Shown: positions 25,783 to 40,428, numbered from the stretch's first letter. The stretch is 64,000 bases of DNA from Rusavskia elegans (GCA_011316305.1 SAUG01000012.1:806001-870000); one strand, 5' to 3'. Notes: generated by a model not told the origin, from the sequence alone. Program-made: numbers and translations.

Positions 25783-26192
25783 TATTATATCTATAATTCT
25801 ATAGAGGTTTCCTAGAAAAATTAGCTAAATAAACGAGCCTAATTATCTATAGCCGCCTATAGCCGCTATAGCCGTCCCTTTTAATAGAACTTTTAGTAGA
25901 CGGCTACCTGTCGGCTTCTATAGCTACTTTTACTATATATATCGCTTATTACTTCTATAGATAGTTTCTCTCGTTAGTCGTTAATATAATTATTAAATAC
26001 GTTTCTACTATTCTCTTTTTAATTATCTTATAATAAAGATACTTTATAATATCGTAACCGTACCTCTATAGCTATATAGAATTAGTTACGATAATCTATA
26101 CTAGGATTCCTTTACTATTTAGTAGCTCGGACTATATCCACGGCTGTAGCTAGGCTCGAACGTAATACCTTTTGATATATAGAGACGTTATA
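25783..26192 (+). repeat. 3' LTR of element F
   Basis: 410 bp, beginning TATTATATCTA (RIPed form of TGTTACGTCTA). Confidence 0.9.
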
Positions 26193-26246
26193 TTATTATT
26201 CTATTTATATTTTCTTAAATTATTATTCTATTTATATTTTCTTAAA
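26193..26246. repeat. Perfect 27-bp tandem duplication abutting element F
   Basis: The 27-bp unit beginning TTATTATTCTATTTATATTT occurs at 26193-26219 and again at 26220-26246 with no mismatch. It starts exactly at the last base of F and contains F's target duplication. Copy B has a single unit here. Confidence 0.85.
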
Positions 26247-26564
26247 TTATTATTATTAATATTAAAAGTATTTTTTTTATCGACGCTATTCCGATTATTT
26301 TATAATCGGCCTTTTTAGTTCCGGTTTTTAAATTTTCGAAAATTCCTTTTATTATACGGAAATAAAAAGAATTTATTAATAAAAAAATTCTACTATTAAT
26401 TTAATATTATTTTATTTATATTTATCTATTAAATAATCTAAAATATCTATTTATTATAGCCGAAATCTTTTAATTTCGCGCCTTAAATATATACCGTATA
26501 CTATAATTTAAAATAAATTTTAAAAAAGAAAAAAATCGAATACTATTTTTCTAATAAAGAAAGT

Positions 26565-26804
26565 TATAAAACGTTAAACGCGTTATATAGGCTTTGGAAA
26601 TATAATTAGAATGTTTAGAAATAAAACTTACCGTCTAGTCGCTAGAACGTCGCTAGTATATCGGATTTTAATTTTTTTTCTATTTTTTTCTTTCTTTTAT
26701 TATTAGGCTATATTTTAGTCTTTTTAGAATATAAATTAATTCTATAATAAATCTTCTATCTAGTCTATAATTATATACTATTCTAGAAATATATCTATTT
26801 TATA
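26565..26804 (+). repeat. 5' LTR of copy H
   Basis: 240 bp, beginning TATAAAACGTTAAACGCG. Confidence 0.9.
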
Positions 26805-27049
26805 GTTCTAATTTATTAATCTAAACGTTTTTAATTCGGTATATATTATTTATAGTATAATTATATCGATATTAATATATAGTATTTATAGTAGTTATAG
26901 CTATAGTAAAATACTTTAGATAGGACTATTTTAAACTAGTATTAAAACTATTAAACCACAGATTATAGATATTATAGATTAATCTAATAAATATAATCCG
27001 TCTATACTAAAAATATCCGATAAAAATAATTTTAGTTTATTTTTTATTA

Positions 27050-28900
27050 TTTAAAAAATCAAATCGGAATTTTATAGTAATTTTTTTACTAATATATTAA
27101 TAGACTATATTATTTCCGGCGTCTAAATCTATTAATAATAATTATTTAATAGTTAGTTATAGTTTAATAAAAGTACTTTTTTAAAAAAATATAATTTTAG
27201 AAATTCTAATTCCGGTTAGTTATCTAATAGTAGTAATAATTTAAATAATAATAGAAATAATTGTAATAATTCCGATAATAATAAAATATTTTAAGTATTA
27301 AAAATTTAAATAGTAGTAAAAAAAAAGATTCTTTTAAAAATATATTATAGAATAAAAACTTTCTATATAATAGATCCGAACTATATTTTAAATAATAATT
27401 AATCTTTTTTTAAACTAGCTATTAGGTCTTCGCGAACGTTTTAAATTTTATTAAAATTTAAAATTAAAAAGTCTAAAAAGTATAGTAAAAAAAATAATTT
27501 TTAAAAAATATTATAAATAGATCGAGTTTTATAGAAATTAGTTTTATAAATTCGATATTTTATTTATTTATACGGATTGAATTTAATAGGCCTAGAGTTT
27601 TATTAAAGGTTAGAAATTAAACTATTAATTTAAAAAGAAAAAATATTTTATTAATAAAGATATTTTTAATAGTATATTATAAAATATATTTATAGACTTT
27701 TTTTTAAATTTTATTACTAATTTTAAATTTTATTCGCTAGATACTATAATAAAGTATTTTTATATAATCTAGAATAAAGATTAAAATATTCTAGAATTTT
27801 ATAATTTCTTTATATTATTAGAAATCTAACTACTTCTTTTATTAAAAAAATAGCGTTTGATCTTTTTTTTTTTTAAAATTTGTCCGGAGTTATAGCGTAC
27901 TATACGCGTTTAAAATATAAAATTAAAAAATTTCGGCTATAATAAATAAATAGTTTAAACTATCCGATAAAAAAATATAAATAAAGTAATATCGGATTAG
28001 TAGTAGAATTTTTCTATTAATAGATTCTATTTACTTCTATATAGTAAAGGAAATTTTTAAAGATTCGAAAACCGGAACTAGAAAGGCTAAATATAAAATA
28101 GTTAAAATAGTATTAATAGAAGAAATATTTTTAATACTAGTAATAATAATTCTAGAAAATATATATAGAATAATAAATCTAGTATATATTTTATTTATAA
28201 TAATATAGATTATTAGTTTAAAATTTATTTTAAAAATTAAAACTAAAATTAAAATAAATAAAAATTTAATAACTTTTATAGTAATAGTAACCGGTCGTTT
28301 AAAAAGCCTACCGTTAATATAATAAAAGATAATTCTAATAATACTAACTAGTTAAAAAACTAAAAAAGCTAGTTATAGCTTTAATAATAGTCTAGAATAA
28401 ATAAATCGAAATAAAAAACAGTCTTTTAATAAAAAATATTTATCGAATTACTAGTAAAAGGATATAGTAAAACTAAAATATTTCTAGATTTAGATTTTTA
28501 GATTAATATTATTTTTGAATCTTTTATTATTTAATATAATCTAGAATCTATTTAAAAAGCCGTAAAATCCTATTTTTAATAGATTAGAAGTTAGTATACT
28601 ATCTATTATAGAGTATATAATTTAAACTTGATAATAATAGATAGTTAAATCTATAGAAAATATATATATTACGATTCTATATTCTAGATATATTTAATAA
28701 AAACAGTATCTTTCTAGATATACTAATTTTATATTAAATATATATAGTTATAGATCTAGAGTTAAAATAATAATAATTTCCTATCTATAATAAAACGATA
28801 TAAAATAATTAAATAAGGATAAAACGGTTAATCCGCTTTAGTATTAATTTATTAGTAGTCTTTATTTATATATTATAGGCCGAAAAGTATATATTAATAT
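27050..28900 (+). pseudogene. Copy H Gag and protease region (RIP-broken)
   Basis: Collinear with copy A 2100-3800. A protease-like stretch ending in the RT linker is at about 28480-28900 (reads such as NRLEVSILSIIEYII around 28590-28620). Gag proper is recognised only by position and by AT-rich repeats near 27225-27290. Not functional. Confidence 0.5.
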
Positions 28901-29149
28901 ATATAATATCGATTACCGCTATATATACGAGATCTAATAATAATACCGCCGTATAGACGGAAACTAACGGCGCTAATAAAAATAAAAATAATAAGAATAT
29001 ATAGCAGGCCGAGCCGTTAATTTTAGAATCTATATATAAAGAAATCGAAGTTAATAATATATATCTAGTAGAATTTTTACTATTATTTAAAAATATCGAT
29101 TATATAATCGAATTAAATAGAAAAAATCCGTTATATAGCTCGATTTATA

Positions 29150-32100
29150 GTCTATTTAAATACGAGCTCGATAAACTATAAAATTATCTAGATAGTATTT
29201 TAAAGAAAAACTAGATCCGTTATTTAATATTTTCTATAGAAATTCTAATCTTTTTTATATCGAAAAAAGATAGTAGTTTTTATATATATATTAACTATAG
29301 AAGCTTTAATAAAATAATAATTAAAAACTATTATTTTTTATTTTTTTTTTCTAAAATTCTAGATTAGTTATATAAAGTAAATTATTTTTTTAAATATAAT
29401 ATTAAAAATACCTACTATAGAATTAGAATTAAAAAAAGTAATAAATAAAAAATCGCGTTTTAAATAGAATATAGATATTTTAAATATTTTATTATATCTT
29501 TTAATTTTACTAACTTATTTATAATATTCTAAATTAATATTAATAGAATATTAGAATAATTAGTTAATATTTATTTTATAATCTATTTAGATAATATTCT
29601 AATCTTTTTTAATTCGGAAAAAAGATCTTGGAAATATATTAAATAGATTATTCGAAAGTTTTATAATATATAGTTATATTTTAATTTTAAAAAGTATACT
29701 TTTAATATTAAAAATATTAAGTTTTTAGATTTTATTATATTTACTAAAAATATTTCGATAGATTTAAAATAAATAGTAACTATTAAAAAATAGCCGGTTT
29801 TAAAAAATTACTAAAAGATATAGATTTTTTTAAAATTTATAAATTTTACCGGCGTTTTATTTACTAGTATTTTCGGATTATAGTATTTTTAATAAATTTA
29901 TTTATAGAAAATATAGCCGAAAAGAAATCGGAACTATTTTACTAAATTATTAGAATTTAAAAGATTTTTAAAAAACTAAAATATACTTTTAATACCGCTA
30001 GAATATTATAGTATTTTAATCTAAAAATAGAAATTTATTAATAAAACTAATATTTCTAAAATTAAATTAACTATAATTAAATTTTAATCTAATAAAAATA
30101 ATCGCTAGCGTCTAGTTATATTTTAGTTAAAGAAAATAATTTTTATTAAATATAACTATTAAATATATAATACCGAATTATTTATTATTATTAAAACTTT
30201 CGAATAATAGAAATATTACTTTAAAGACGCGAAATATATAGTAAAGATTTAGGAAAATTATAATAATTTTTAGGATTATATAAAAATTAAAGAATTTAAT
30301 ATTTAATAATATTACTAGATTATTAAATTAGCTACTATAGATTTTAATATCTTCTATTATCTAAAAAAGATTAATCTAGCTAATTTATTTTCTAAAAAGC
30401 CGGATTATAAAGATATTAATTTTTAAATCTAAATAATATTATCTATATTTTAATAAAAACTAAATTTTACTAGCTATAAACCTAGTAGTAAACTATTTAT
30501 TATATAAAAGGTTCGATTTAATTATATTTTATACAGGTATATAACTAAAAGGCCTAGAAAATCTTCTATAGAATCTAAAAATTCTAAAAATAATATAATT
30601 AACTTTTTACTACTAAATAAAAAATATAATATTTTTTATATATCGAAATTACTTTCGGATATAATAGACCGTTAACGCGATAGCGATAAATTAATAATAA
30701 TTATTTCTAATAAAAAATATAATTATAAAATAAATTCTATTACTAGAAATATATATTATAATTTAAATATTCTATATTAAACGGCGTAGAAAACTATTAT
30801 TAATAAAATAGTTTATAGTAAAATAATTTCTAGTATATATAATATATTTATCTAGTTTTAAAATCGAAATACCGATATCTAAAAATATTTATAGATTATC
30901 TAGCGTAAATTAATAAAAAAGGCTAAACTATAGAATATAGAAATAGAAACTAGTTTTTTTTTTATAAAAAGTCTTTATATATATCCGAAAACGAAATACT
31001 ATATATAAAACTTCTAGTAAAATATTATAATAATTCTATAATAAGATATTTTAGATATTAGTAAATATTATTATTTATTTATTATAGCTATAACTAGTCG
31101 AAATTATCTAAATATATTAAAAAATATATAGAAATATATAATATCTATTAATAAATTAATATCTATAGATATAAACTATATAGAAAGTTTTAAAATCTTT
31201 AATATTTTATATAGTTATAGAAAGAAATAGCGATAGATTTTATTATTAGATTATTATCTATTTAATATATTTAAAATATAATAAACTTAGTATTTATAGC
31301 TATCGATCGATTTACTAAAATAGCGAGGTATATTCTTTATTATAAAATAATTAATATAAAAGATTTTATAAAATTTATTATTAATAAATTTTAATATAAA
31401 AGATTTATTCCTAATAGAATTATTAGCGATAGAGGCTCGCTATTTATAAACGAATTCTAATTAAAATTTTACTATTATCTAAAAATTAAATATTATTTAA
31501 ATACTATATTCTATTTTTAAATAGATAGATAAATTAAACGATAGAATTAATTACTAGAATATTATTTAAAAATATATATTTATAAAAAATAAAAAAACTA
31601 AATTAAATTTCTATTTTTAGCTAAATTCGTCTATAATAATAACGAATATAATATTATAAAAATATTTCCTTTCGACGTATTTATAGACTATAATCTAGAT
31701 ATAATATTCGAAAACGTTAAAAATAATACTATAGAAAAAAAGATAGTAAATCCGAAAATATTAGTAGTAAAAGAAAAAGTTATAAATTTATAAAAGATAT
31801 ATAAATTAATATATAAGAATTAGTATAAAGTTTAGATAAACTAGGCTAAATATTATAATAAAAAATATTAATTAATAGAATATAAACTTAGTAATTTAGT
31901 ACTATTATTTATAAAAAACCTGAAATTTAAATAATTAAAAAGGATTATTTTTAAATTTATAGAGTTATATTATATTTCGAAATATATAGACTTTGAAATT
32001 TACTAATTAGTTTTTATAATTAGATTAAAAATCTATAATATCTTTTCTATATTTTTATTAGAAAAATTCTATCGCTATTAAAATAGCGAGCTACTAGAAT

Positions 32101-32300
32101 ATCTATTACCGGATTTTATTAATAATAATAAAAAATAGAAAGTAGAAACTATTTTAGATAAAAAGTTTATAAAATCTAAAAAAGGCGAGAAACTAAAGAC
32201 GGAATTTCTAATTAAATAAACTAGTTAGTTAAAGAAATATAATTCCTAGTAATTATAAAAAAACTTTAAAAGTATTTAAAAATTTATTAAAATATATAAT
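29150..32300 (+). pseudogene. Copy H Pol: RT, RNase H, integrase, chromodomain (RIP-broken)
   Basis: Best-readable family-1 polymerase. RT at 29150-29640 shows ISKKDSSFYIYINYRSFNK (about 29260-29316), and the catalytic box region is near 29585-29600. RNase H ends around 30420 with KKPDYKD. The integrase zinc-binding region is at about 30990-31160, where Y stands where His or Cys is expected, as RIP would cause. The DDE core includes IISDRGSLFINEF near 31420-31455. The chromodomain at 32140-32290 reads VETILDKKFIKSKKGE. The order identifies a chromovirus. Many TAA and TAG codons; no surviving ORF. Confidence 0.85.
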
Positions 32301-34590
32301 TAAAATAACTCTCTAATAAAAAAATATAAAAAAGATAGAATTTAATAGAAATAAATAATAATTATAGATATTAGGCGTTTATAGAATATATATATAATAT
32401 ATATATCCAGAAATAAATTTATAATTAATAAATTCTTTTAAATTATTTTATAGAATTTATAGTACTAGAAATTTTATTTACTATAATACGGGTTATATAT
32501 TTTAGTTTTTAGATATCTATATTTATATAACCGATCTAGCTTTACTATATACTTTTATTTTAGACTATCTTTTTATTTTATAATAGATAGAAAAAATAGT
32601 ACCGGAAAAATAATCTATTTTAATATTATTAAAAAAAAGATTTATAGAAATTTATAGATAGAATTAAAGGTATTAAGAGATATTAAACTATTTATTAAAG
32701 ATACTATTTAAAAAGTTGGAATACTAATAGTTTTAATTTTTAGAAATTAGAATCCGAATACTTCCGGCGCTTTTAAAATTATATATAAAAAAGTTAATAG
32801 AAATTATAATAGAACGATAGATAAAAGAATTAATAGAAACTATAATAAAGTTACTAGTAATAAAACTTTCTCTTCTTTTTTAATAATACGCGGGAGGATA
32901 GCTAGATATAAATTGTTATTATTATAGTTATTAAATACGCGGAAGAAACTACCGAAGTATATTATTAAAAGAGATATTATCTTACGCGAAAAAATTTTAA
33001 TTACGGATATAAACTATTTAATCTTTAATATCGTATATTTTATAATAGGTATTCGAATCGGAATAGAACTATTATCCGAAAATTTTTAAATAATATTAGA
33101 AAGAGGTATATAATATTTATATTATCTAGTAATCGGAAATAATATAATTAGAAATATATTTAGTAGTTTTATAATAATATATTAGCGATTAGCTATTTTA
33201 TATAGAAAATTATAAATTATATCTAAAATTTTTAGACCGAAAACCGGACGTAATATAGCGGTAGAGTAAAATACTATAGTAGATATCTATATCGCCGCCG
33301 GGATACTAGTAGTATCTATTTTGAAAAATAGAAATCTAGATACTACTAGCGGGACGGAACTTTCGCGATAAAAAATAAAAACGGCGAATATAAAAGGAAA
33401 CCGAAATTTTAAAAGAAAAAATTAGAAATAATAATAGCCCGCTATACCTAGTATTTATAAAGTTTATATTCTAAAATAGCTAATTAAATTTGTATAATTT
33501 TATTCTTTTAAACTAGATTTTAATTAGCGTATTTATATATATCTAAATATTTAAAAATAGAATTTAATATCGCTACGAAATAGTTAAAAGTTATAGATAT
33601 CTATATAAAATTATATAGTAATATATTAAAGATTAAAATATATTTAATAATATTTATAATATTTAAAATAAACTTCTTTATAAATTTAAAATTATTAAAA
33701 AATAGTTTTTTTTTTATTTTAAACCGTAAACCGGTAAATATTTATTGTTTATTTTATAGCCGAATCGAAAAAATAAGATATCTATTATAATTAACTTTAA
33801 ATTAATATAATTTAAAAAACTATACCGTTTTATAATCGGATAGATTTTTTCAATCCTTTTTATATTTAAAATAAATATTAATAAAATAGTTTTTCGAATA
33901 TTCGAAGATAGGGCGTAGACGATTTATATTGTTATAATTATAAGTCGCGTAACGTAAATATCTAATATATAGTAGAAAAGATATTCTATATATATATAAA
34001 TAAAAGATTTATATAAATAATAAAAAACTATTCGAATAAATAAAATATAGAAAATTAGAATTTCTATTAAATAAAATATTATTATATCGTTATTAATATA
34101 TCGGAACCGTATTATTCCGAACGTTTATTTATTATTCGAAATCTTTAAATATTTATATTAGATTCGGATTTAATTATATTTATTAGAATTTTGATCTAAT
34201 ATTATTTATAAACTATATATATATAGAATATTTTTTTATAGATATTAGCTATTATAATATTATATCGTTTATTTAATAGTATTATAATATAATAGTTAGT
34301 ATTTCTAGCCGTAATTATAGTTATATCTCGCTAATTAAAAAAACCTATATTCGATTTATAATAAAATCCTTTTTTTTTAACTTTATTCTAGAATTTACTA
34401 TATAACTAAAGTATAGTTATATATAAAAGGAGAGCCGATTATAATAATAGCTAAAAAATAACTTTTTTTTTTTACTTTTTTTAATTTTTATAGCTAACTA
34501 TAAAGTTAATAGATTTATTTAATAAATATTATAAACGTATAGATAGATATAATATAATATCGAAGATAATATAGTTAAAAAAAAGGTAAT
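32300..34590 (+). other. Copy H 3' region with possible extra reading frame
   Basis: About 2.3 kb between chromodomain and 3' LTR, conserved among family-1 copies. The duplicated motif occurs at about 32790-32860. CpG-bearing blocks (for example 33235-33365) are retained better than the surroundings. No domain recognised. Confidence 0.5.
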
Positions 34591-34829
34591 TATAAAATAT
34601 TAAACGCGTTATATAAATTTTAAAAATATAATTAGAATATTTAGAAACGAGGTTTATCGTCTAGTCGCTAAAACGTCGTTAGTATATTAGATTTCGATTC
34701 TTTCCCGCTTTTTTCTTTTCTTTATTACTAGACTATATTCCAGTCTTTCTAGAGTATAAATTAGTTCTATAATAAACCTTTCGTCTGATCTATAATCGTA
34801 TACTATTTTAGAAATATATCTATTTTATA
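34591..34829 (+). repeat. 3' LTR of copy H
   Basis: 239 bp, followed by AAAGT. Confidence 0.9.
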
Positions 34830-34834
34830 AAAGT

Positions 34835-35862
34835 AGCTAGATTTTTAGTAATATAAAAAAATTATAGAATTTTAAAATATTATAATCTTTATTCTAGGTC
34901 GTATAAAGATATTTAGTTACGGTATCTAGTAAATAGAATTTAAAAATCGATAGTAAAATTTAGAAAAAAATCTATAAATTTATTTTATAATATACTATTA
35001 AAGATATTTTTATTAATAAAAAAAATTTTTTTTTAAACTAATAGTTTAATTTCTAATTTTTAATAAAGTTTTAAACCTATCGAATTTAATTCGTATAGAT
35101 AGATAAAGCGTCGGATTTATAAAATTAATTTCTATAAAACTCGACCTATTTATAGAAAATTTTTTAGAAGTTATTTTATTATTATATTTTTTAGATTTTT
35201 TAATTTTAAATTTTAATAAAATTTAAAGCGTTTATAAAAATCTAATAGCTAGTCTAAACGAAAATTAATTATTATCTAAAATATAATTCGAATCTATTAT
35301 ATAGAAAACTTCTATTCTATAATATATTTTTAAAAAAGTCTTTTTTTTTACTACTATTTAAATTTTTAAAATTCGAAACTTTTTATTATTATCGAAATTA
35401 TTACTATTATTTCTATTATTATTTAAATTATTATTACTATTAGATAACTAACCGGAATTAGAATTTCTAAAAATAAAAATTTCTAAAAAAGTATTTCTAT
35501 TAGACTATAACTAACTATTAAACGGCTATTATTTATAAATTTAACTACCGGAAATAATATAGTCTATTAATATATTAGTAATAAAATTACTATAAAGTTC
35601 CGATTAGATTTTCTAAATAATAGAAATTAAACTAAAGTTTTTTTCGTCGGGCGTTTTTAATATAAACGGATTATATTCGTTAAATTAATTTATAATATCT
35701 ATAATCCGCGGTTTAATAACTTTAACGCTAGTTTAAAATAGTCCTACCGAAAGTACTTTACTATAGCTATAACTACTATAAATACTATATATCGATATTA
35801 ATATAGTTATACTATAAATAATATATACCGAACTAAAAACGTTTAAATTAATAAATTAGAAC
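34835..35862 (-). pseudogene. E0 Gag segment
   Basis: Last internal part of E0 before its 5' LTR, collinear with copy B about 17130-18153. It is recognised by position and similarity only; AT-rich trinucleotide runs near 35395-35440 match those of copy B. Confidence 0.6.
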
Positions 35863-36101
35863 TATAAAATAGATATATTTCTAGAATAATATATAATTAT
35901 AGATTAGACGAAAGATTTATTATAGAATTAATTTATATTCTAGAAAGATTAAGATATAGTTTAATAATAATAGAAAGGAAAAAGTAAAGAAAAATCGAAA
36001 TCCGATACGCTAGTAATATTCTAGTAACTGGACGGCGAGTCTTGTTTCCAAGCGTTCTAATTATATTTCCAGAGCTTATATAACGCGTTTGGCGCTTTAC
36101 A
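35863..36101 (-). repeat. 5' LTR of E0
   Basis: 239 bp. It keeps the terminal CA at 36100-36101 (GGCGCTTTACA), which shows that the family-1 LTR is bounded by TG...CA. The following AATTT (36102-36106) should be the target duplication; its partner is outside the window. Confidence 0.9.
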
Positions 36102-39100
36102 AATTTAGTTAAAAATAGAAATTTAATTTAGTTTTTCCATTTTTTATAAATATAAATTTTTAGATAATATTCTAACGATTAATTCTATCTTTTAATCTAT
36201 TTATCTATTTAAAAATGGAATATAATATTTAAACGACGTTTAATTTTTAGATAATAATAGTCTTTTAACTAGAATTCGTTTATAAATAACGAGTTTCTAT
36301 AACTAATAATTTTATTAGAAATAAATTCTTTATATTAAAATTTATTAATAATAAATTTTATAAAATCTTTTATATTAATTATTTTATAATATAAAATATA
36401 TCTCGCTATTTTAATAAATCGATCGATAATTATAAATACTAAATTTTCTACGTTTCGAAAATATTAAATAGATAGTAATTTAGTAATAAAATCAATCGCT
36501 ATTTTTTTCTATAACTATATAAAATATAAAAGATTTTAAAACTTTTTATATAATTTATATCTATAGATCTTTACTTATTAATAGATATTATACGTTTCTA
36601 TATACTTTTTAATATAGTTAGATTATTTTAGCTAGCTATAACTATAACGAATAAACGATAATATTTATTAATATCTAAAATATTTAACTATAAAATCGTT
36701 ATAGTATTTTATTAGAAACTTTATATATAGTATTTTATCTTCGAATATATATAAAAACTTTTTATAAAAAAAGATTAGTTTCTATTTCTGACTTCTATAA
36801 TTTAACTTTTTTTTTTAATTTACGTTAGATAATCTATAAATATTTTTAAATACTAGCGTTTTAGTTATAAAACTAGATAAATATATTATATATTCTAGAA
36901 ATTACTTAACTATAAATAATTTTATTAATAGTAGCTTTTAATATTATTTAATATAAAGTATTTAGACTATAGTATAAATTTCTAATAATAGTATTTAGTC
37001 TATTATCGTATCTTTTATTAAAAATAGTTATTACTAATTTATTATTACCGCGTCGGCGGTCTATTATATTTAAAAGTATTTTCGATGTATAAAATATATT
37101 ATATTTTTTATTTAGTAATAGAAAGTTAATTCTATTATTTTTAAAGTTTTTAAATTTTATAGAAGATTTTCTAAATCTTCTAGTTATACGACCGCGTAAA
37201 ATATAATTAATCCGAATTTTTTATATAGTAAACGGTTTACTACTAGATTTATAGCTAATAAAGTTTAGTTTCTATTAAAATATAAATAATATTATCTAGA
37301 TTTAAAAATTAATATCTTTATAATTCGACTTTTTAAAAGACGGATTAGCTAGATTAATCTTTTCTAGACGATAGAAAATTTTAAAATCTATAGCAGCTAG
37401 TTTAATAATCTAGGAATATTATTAAATATTAAGTTTTTTAATTTTTATAAAGTTTTAAAAGTTATTATAATCTTTTTAGATTTTTACTATATATTTTACG
37501 TCTTCGAAATAATATTTCTATTATTCGAAAATTTTAATAATAGCGAAAAGTTCGGTATTATATATTTTATAGTTATATTTAATAGAAATTATCTTTTTTA
37601 ACTAGAATATAACTAGGCGTTAACGACGATTTTTATTAGATTAAAATATAATTCTAGTTAATATAATCGCGGAAATATTAGTTTTAATATAAATTTTTTT
37701 TTAAATCGAAATATTTTTAGTTTTTTAAAAGTTTTTTATATTTTAATAGTCTAATAAAACGATTCCGACTTTTTTCCGGCTATATTTTCTATAAATAAAT
37801 TTATTAAAAATACTATAATCCGAAAATACTAATAAATAAAATATCGGTAAAAATTTATAAATTTTAAAAAAATCTATATTTTTTAGTAAATTTTCGAAAC
37901 CAGCTATTTTTTAATAGTTATTATTTATTTTAAATCTATTAAAATTTAAAAATTTTATATTTTTAATATTAAAAATATATTTTTTAAAATTAAAATATAG
38001 TTATATATTATAAAATTTTTAAATAATCTATCTAATATATTTCCAATTTTTTTTTTTAATTAAAAAAATTAGAATATTATTTAGATAAATTATATAGTAA
38101 ACGTTAATTTTTTTTCTTAAATTCTATTAATATAAATTAAAAATATTATAAATATATTAGTAAAACCGAAAGATATAATAAACTATTCGAAATATCTATA
38201 TTTTATATAAAACGCTATCTTTTATTTATTACTTTTTTTAATTTTAATTCGATAGTAGATATTTTTAATATTATATTTAGAAATATATTTTACTTCTAAT
38301 AATTAATCTAAAATTTTAGATATAAAAGATAAAAGATAATAGTTTTTAATTATTATTTTATTAAAGCCTCTATAGTTAATATATATACGAAATTCTATTA
38401 TTTTTTTTAATATGAAAAATATTAAAATTTCTATAAAAGACGTTAAATAACGGATCTAGCTTTTCTTTAAAATACTATCTAAATAATTTTATAGTTTATC
38501 GAACTCGCGTTTAAATAGACTATAAATTAGGTTATATTAGTCTGGCTATTTCGGTATAGATTCCCGTCGGTACTACGGAAATCCGACTCGAGTTTTAACG
38601 AATTAGTTCGACCCGACCCGCTAAACGGTTCGGGTCGGTTTCTAATATTAAAACCGAAAGTCGGATCGAATTATAAAATAGAAATTAATAAAAATCTAAT
38701 CCGATTAAACTCGTAATTATATTAGATAATCGAATACGAAAGTAATTATAAATAATATAAAACGGTAATATATTCTATTTAATAGTAGTTTATATAACGA
38801 TTATCTATAAATATTAGTTTATATACTAGTACGATATAAATAATATTATCTTTCTCTAAATAATTCTATAGATATATTTTTTTTTAGAGCTTTTAATTTT
38901 TCCGAATTTATTATAAACTAGCTATCGTTATATTTCCGGCTATATTTCTAGATTATATATTAATTCATTAATAAACTAGGCGTCTAATACGTTTAATATA
39001 GATTACGGCTAGTTAATAATCTATAAAAAATAAATATAGTCTGATATATATAATAATATAATAAAGTAATATATTTTTCTATCGTCTTTTATAAAACTAC

Positions 39101-40428
39101 TAATACTATATTTTATATTCTATCGATTTCTCTATTTATATATACGGTAGCGACGTCGGTAAAAATTTCGCGATATAATTTAATAAAAGATATTTTAGGA
39201 ATAAAAGATTCGAAGCTTTTCTAGTATCTATAGATTTTTCGAAAAGCGACGATTTTAGGCTTCTATTTACGTTTCTCTAGATAGATTATTAGCTAGACTA
39301 TTTAGAATATATTATTCTAGAATATTACCGGTATTATAATACTATAAAAGTTCCTTTTATCTTTTCTTTTATCTTTTTCGATTCTATTTTCTTAAATCTT
39401 CGCTATATTTCTATAGGACGGAATTAATTTTTTATTTAAAATAATTTTAATATTAATATATAATTAATAACATTACTTTTATATATTATCTCTATTTAAA
39501 TTCCTACGTACTATATATTACGCTATAACGAACGAAAGTAATAAAAAATTAATAATAGAATAAAATATAGTACGATACGATATATAGTATATTAATACTA
39601 TATTATAGTAGTTATATATTAAAAAATAAAAGATTAGAAATAAAATAAAGATAATCGTCGGCTATATTATAGTTAAAAGGTTAGAACTTTAAACGAGCCT
39701 ATATTTTACTATAAACTTCTAGCGTATTCTATTATTATAATATATAGAATCTTTAGATAATTTTATAGCTACTAATTATATTATCCTACTATATTATATC
39801 GTATACTATCTTCTATATCTAAATAATAACTACTATCTATTAAATCTAAATTAATTATAAATCGTAAATACGATAAAAAATAGTCCGATACCGAATATAA
39901 ATTCTATAAAAAATAGAATACTAACTATATTATAATATATAAATATTTTAAATAATTTAAAAAATTTAATTTCTAGAAAAACGTAGATATAGAAACGAGG
40001 GCCGTATTAGAATAGAACGCTAGATATTAGAAAATAGATTATAGAATTGAAAAAGAAATCTATAATAATATAATAAGATAATATATATTATATTAGATAC
40101 TGATCTATATATAAAATTATATTACGAAAACGATCTTTATACTAAAACTTTTATAGAAACTATAGAAAAAACGATAACGATTAAATAGATAAAGTAGAAA
40201 TAGAACGAAATAATATATTAAAATGATATATCGAATATAAATAGAGCTATTTAATATAGAAATATTTATTTCTAATATTTTCTCTAATTTAATATAGCTA
40301 TTAACGGTTCGAATAGAATAATTTTAACGAAATATATAGTTTTAATTATTGATTTTATCTAGTAATAAACTATCTATTATACCGGCTTCTAAAAGCTTTA
40401 GTCTATTAGAATTCTAGACCTTTTAGAA

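Larger units (their letters stand above)
22228..26192 (+). mobile_element. Element F: family-2 Ty3/gypsy element lacking most of Gag
   Basis: Plus-strand element of 3965 bp with 410-bp LTRs (22228-22637 and 25783-26192). The termini are TGTTTCG... and ...ACGTTATA, and the target duplication is a perfect TTATT (22223-22227 and 26193-26197). It lies in E0. The internal part is only about 3.1 kb and holds mainly Pol. Its relative G at 51920-55282 has the same LTRs but carries a Gag and protease region instead. F is less saturated with RIP than family 1. A purine-rich tract AAAGAGGGCCG precedes the 3' LTR. Confidence 0.9.
26565..34829 (+). mobile_element. Copy H: full-length Ty3/gypsy chromovirus (family 1)
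   Basis: Plus-strand element of 8265 bp inserted in the Gag-proximal part of E0. LTRs are at 26565-26804 and 34591-34829, with a perfect target duplication AAAGT (26560-26564 and 34830-34834). There are no nested insertions. It is collinear with A and I. It carries the full Gag, protease, RT, RNase H, integrase and chromodomain order and the long 3' region. Confidence 0.92.
1..36101 (-). mobile_element. E0: old Ty3/gypsy chromovirus copy (family 1), host of several nested insertions
   Basis: Minus-strand LTR retrotransposon whose left (3') end lies outside the window. Its own sequence is at 1-1462, 10066-10094, 18393-18911, 19910-22227, 26198-26564 and 34835-36101. Joined together, these blocks follow uninterrupted copy B from about B position 12537 to its right LTR. 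The gaps are insertions A, B, a 985-bp insert, F and H, each flanked by a duplicated target. Relic chromodomain lies at about 240-410, integrase at 690-1462 and on past 18393, RNase H near 19960-20540, RT near 20750-21330, and protease/Gag to the right of that. It is itself inserted in D0: the bases after 36101 continue as integrase sequence of another copy. Fully broken by RIP; no open frame survives. The segment order is secure; the domain limits are approximate. Confidence 0.85.
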
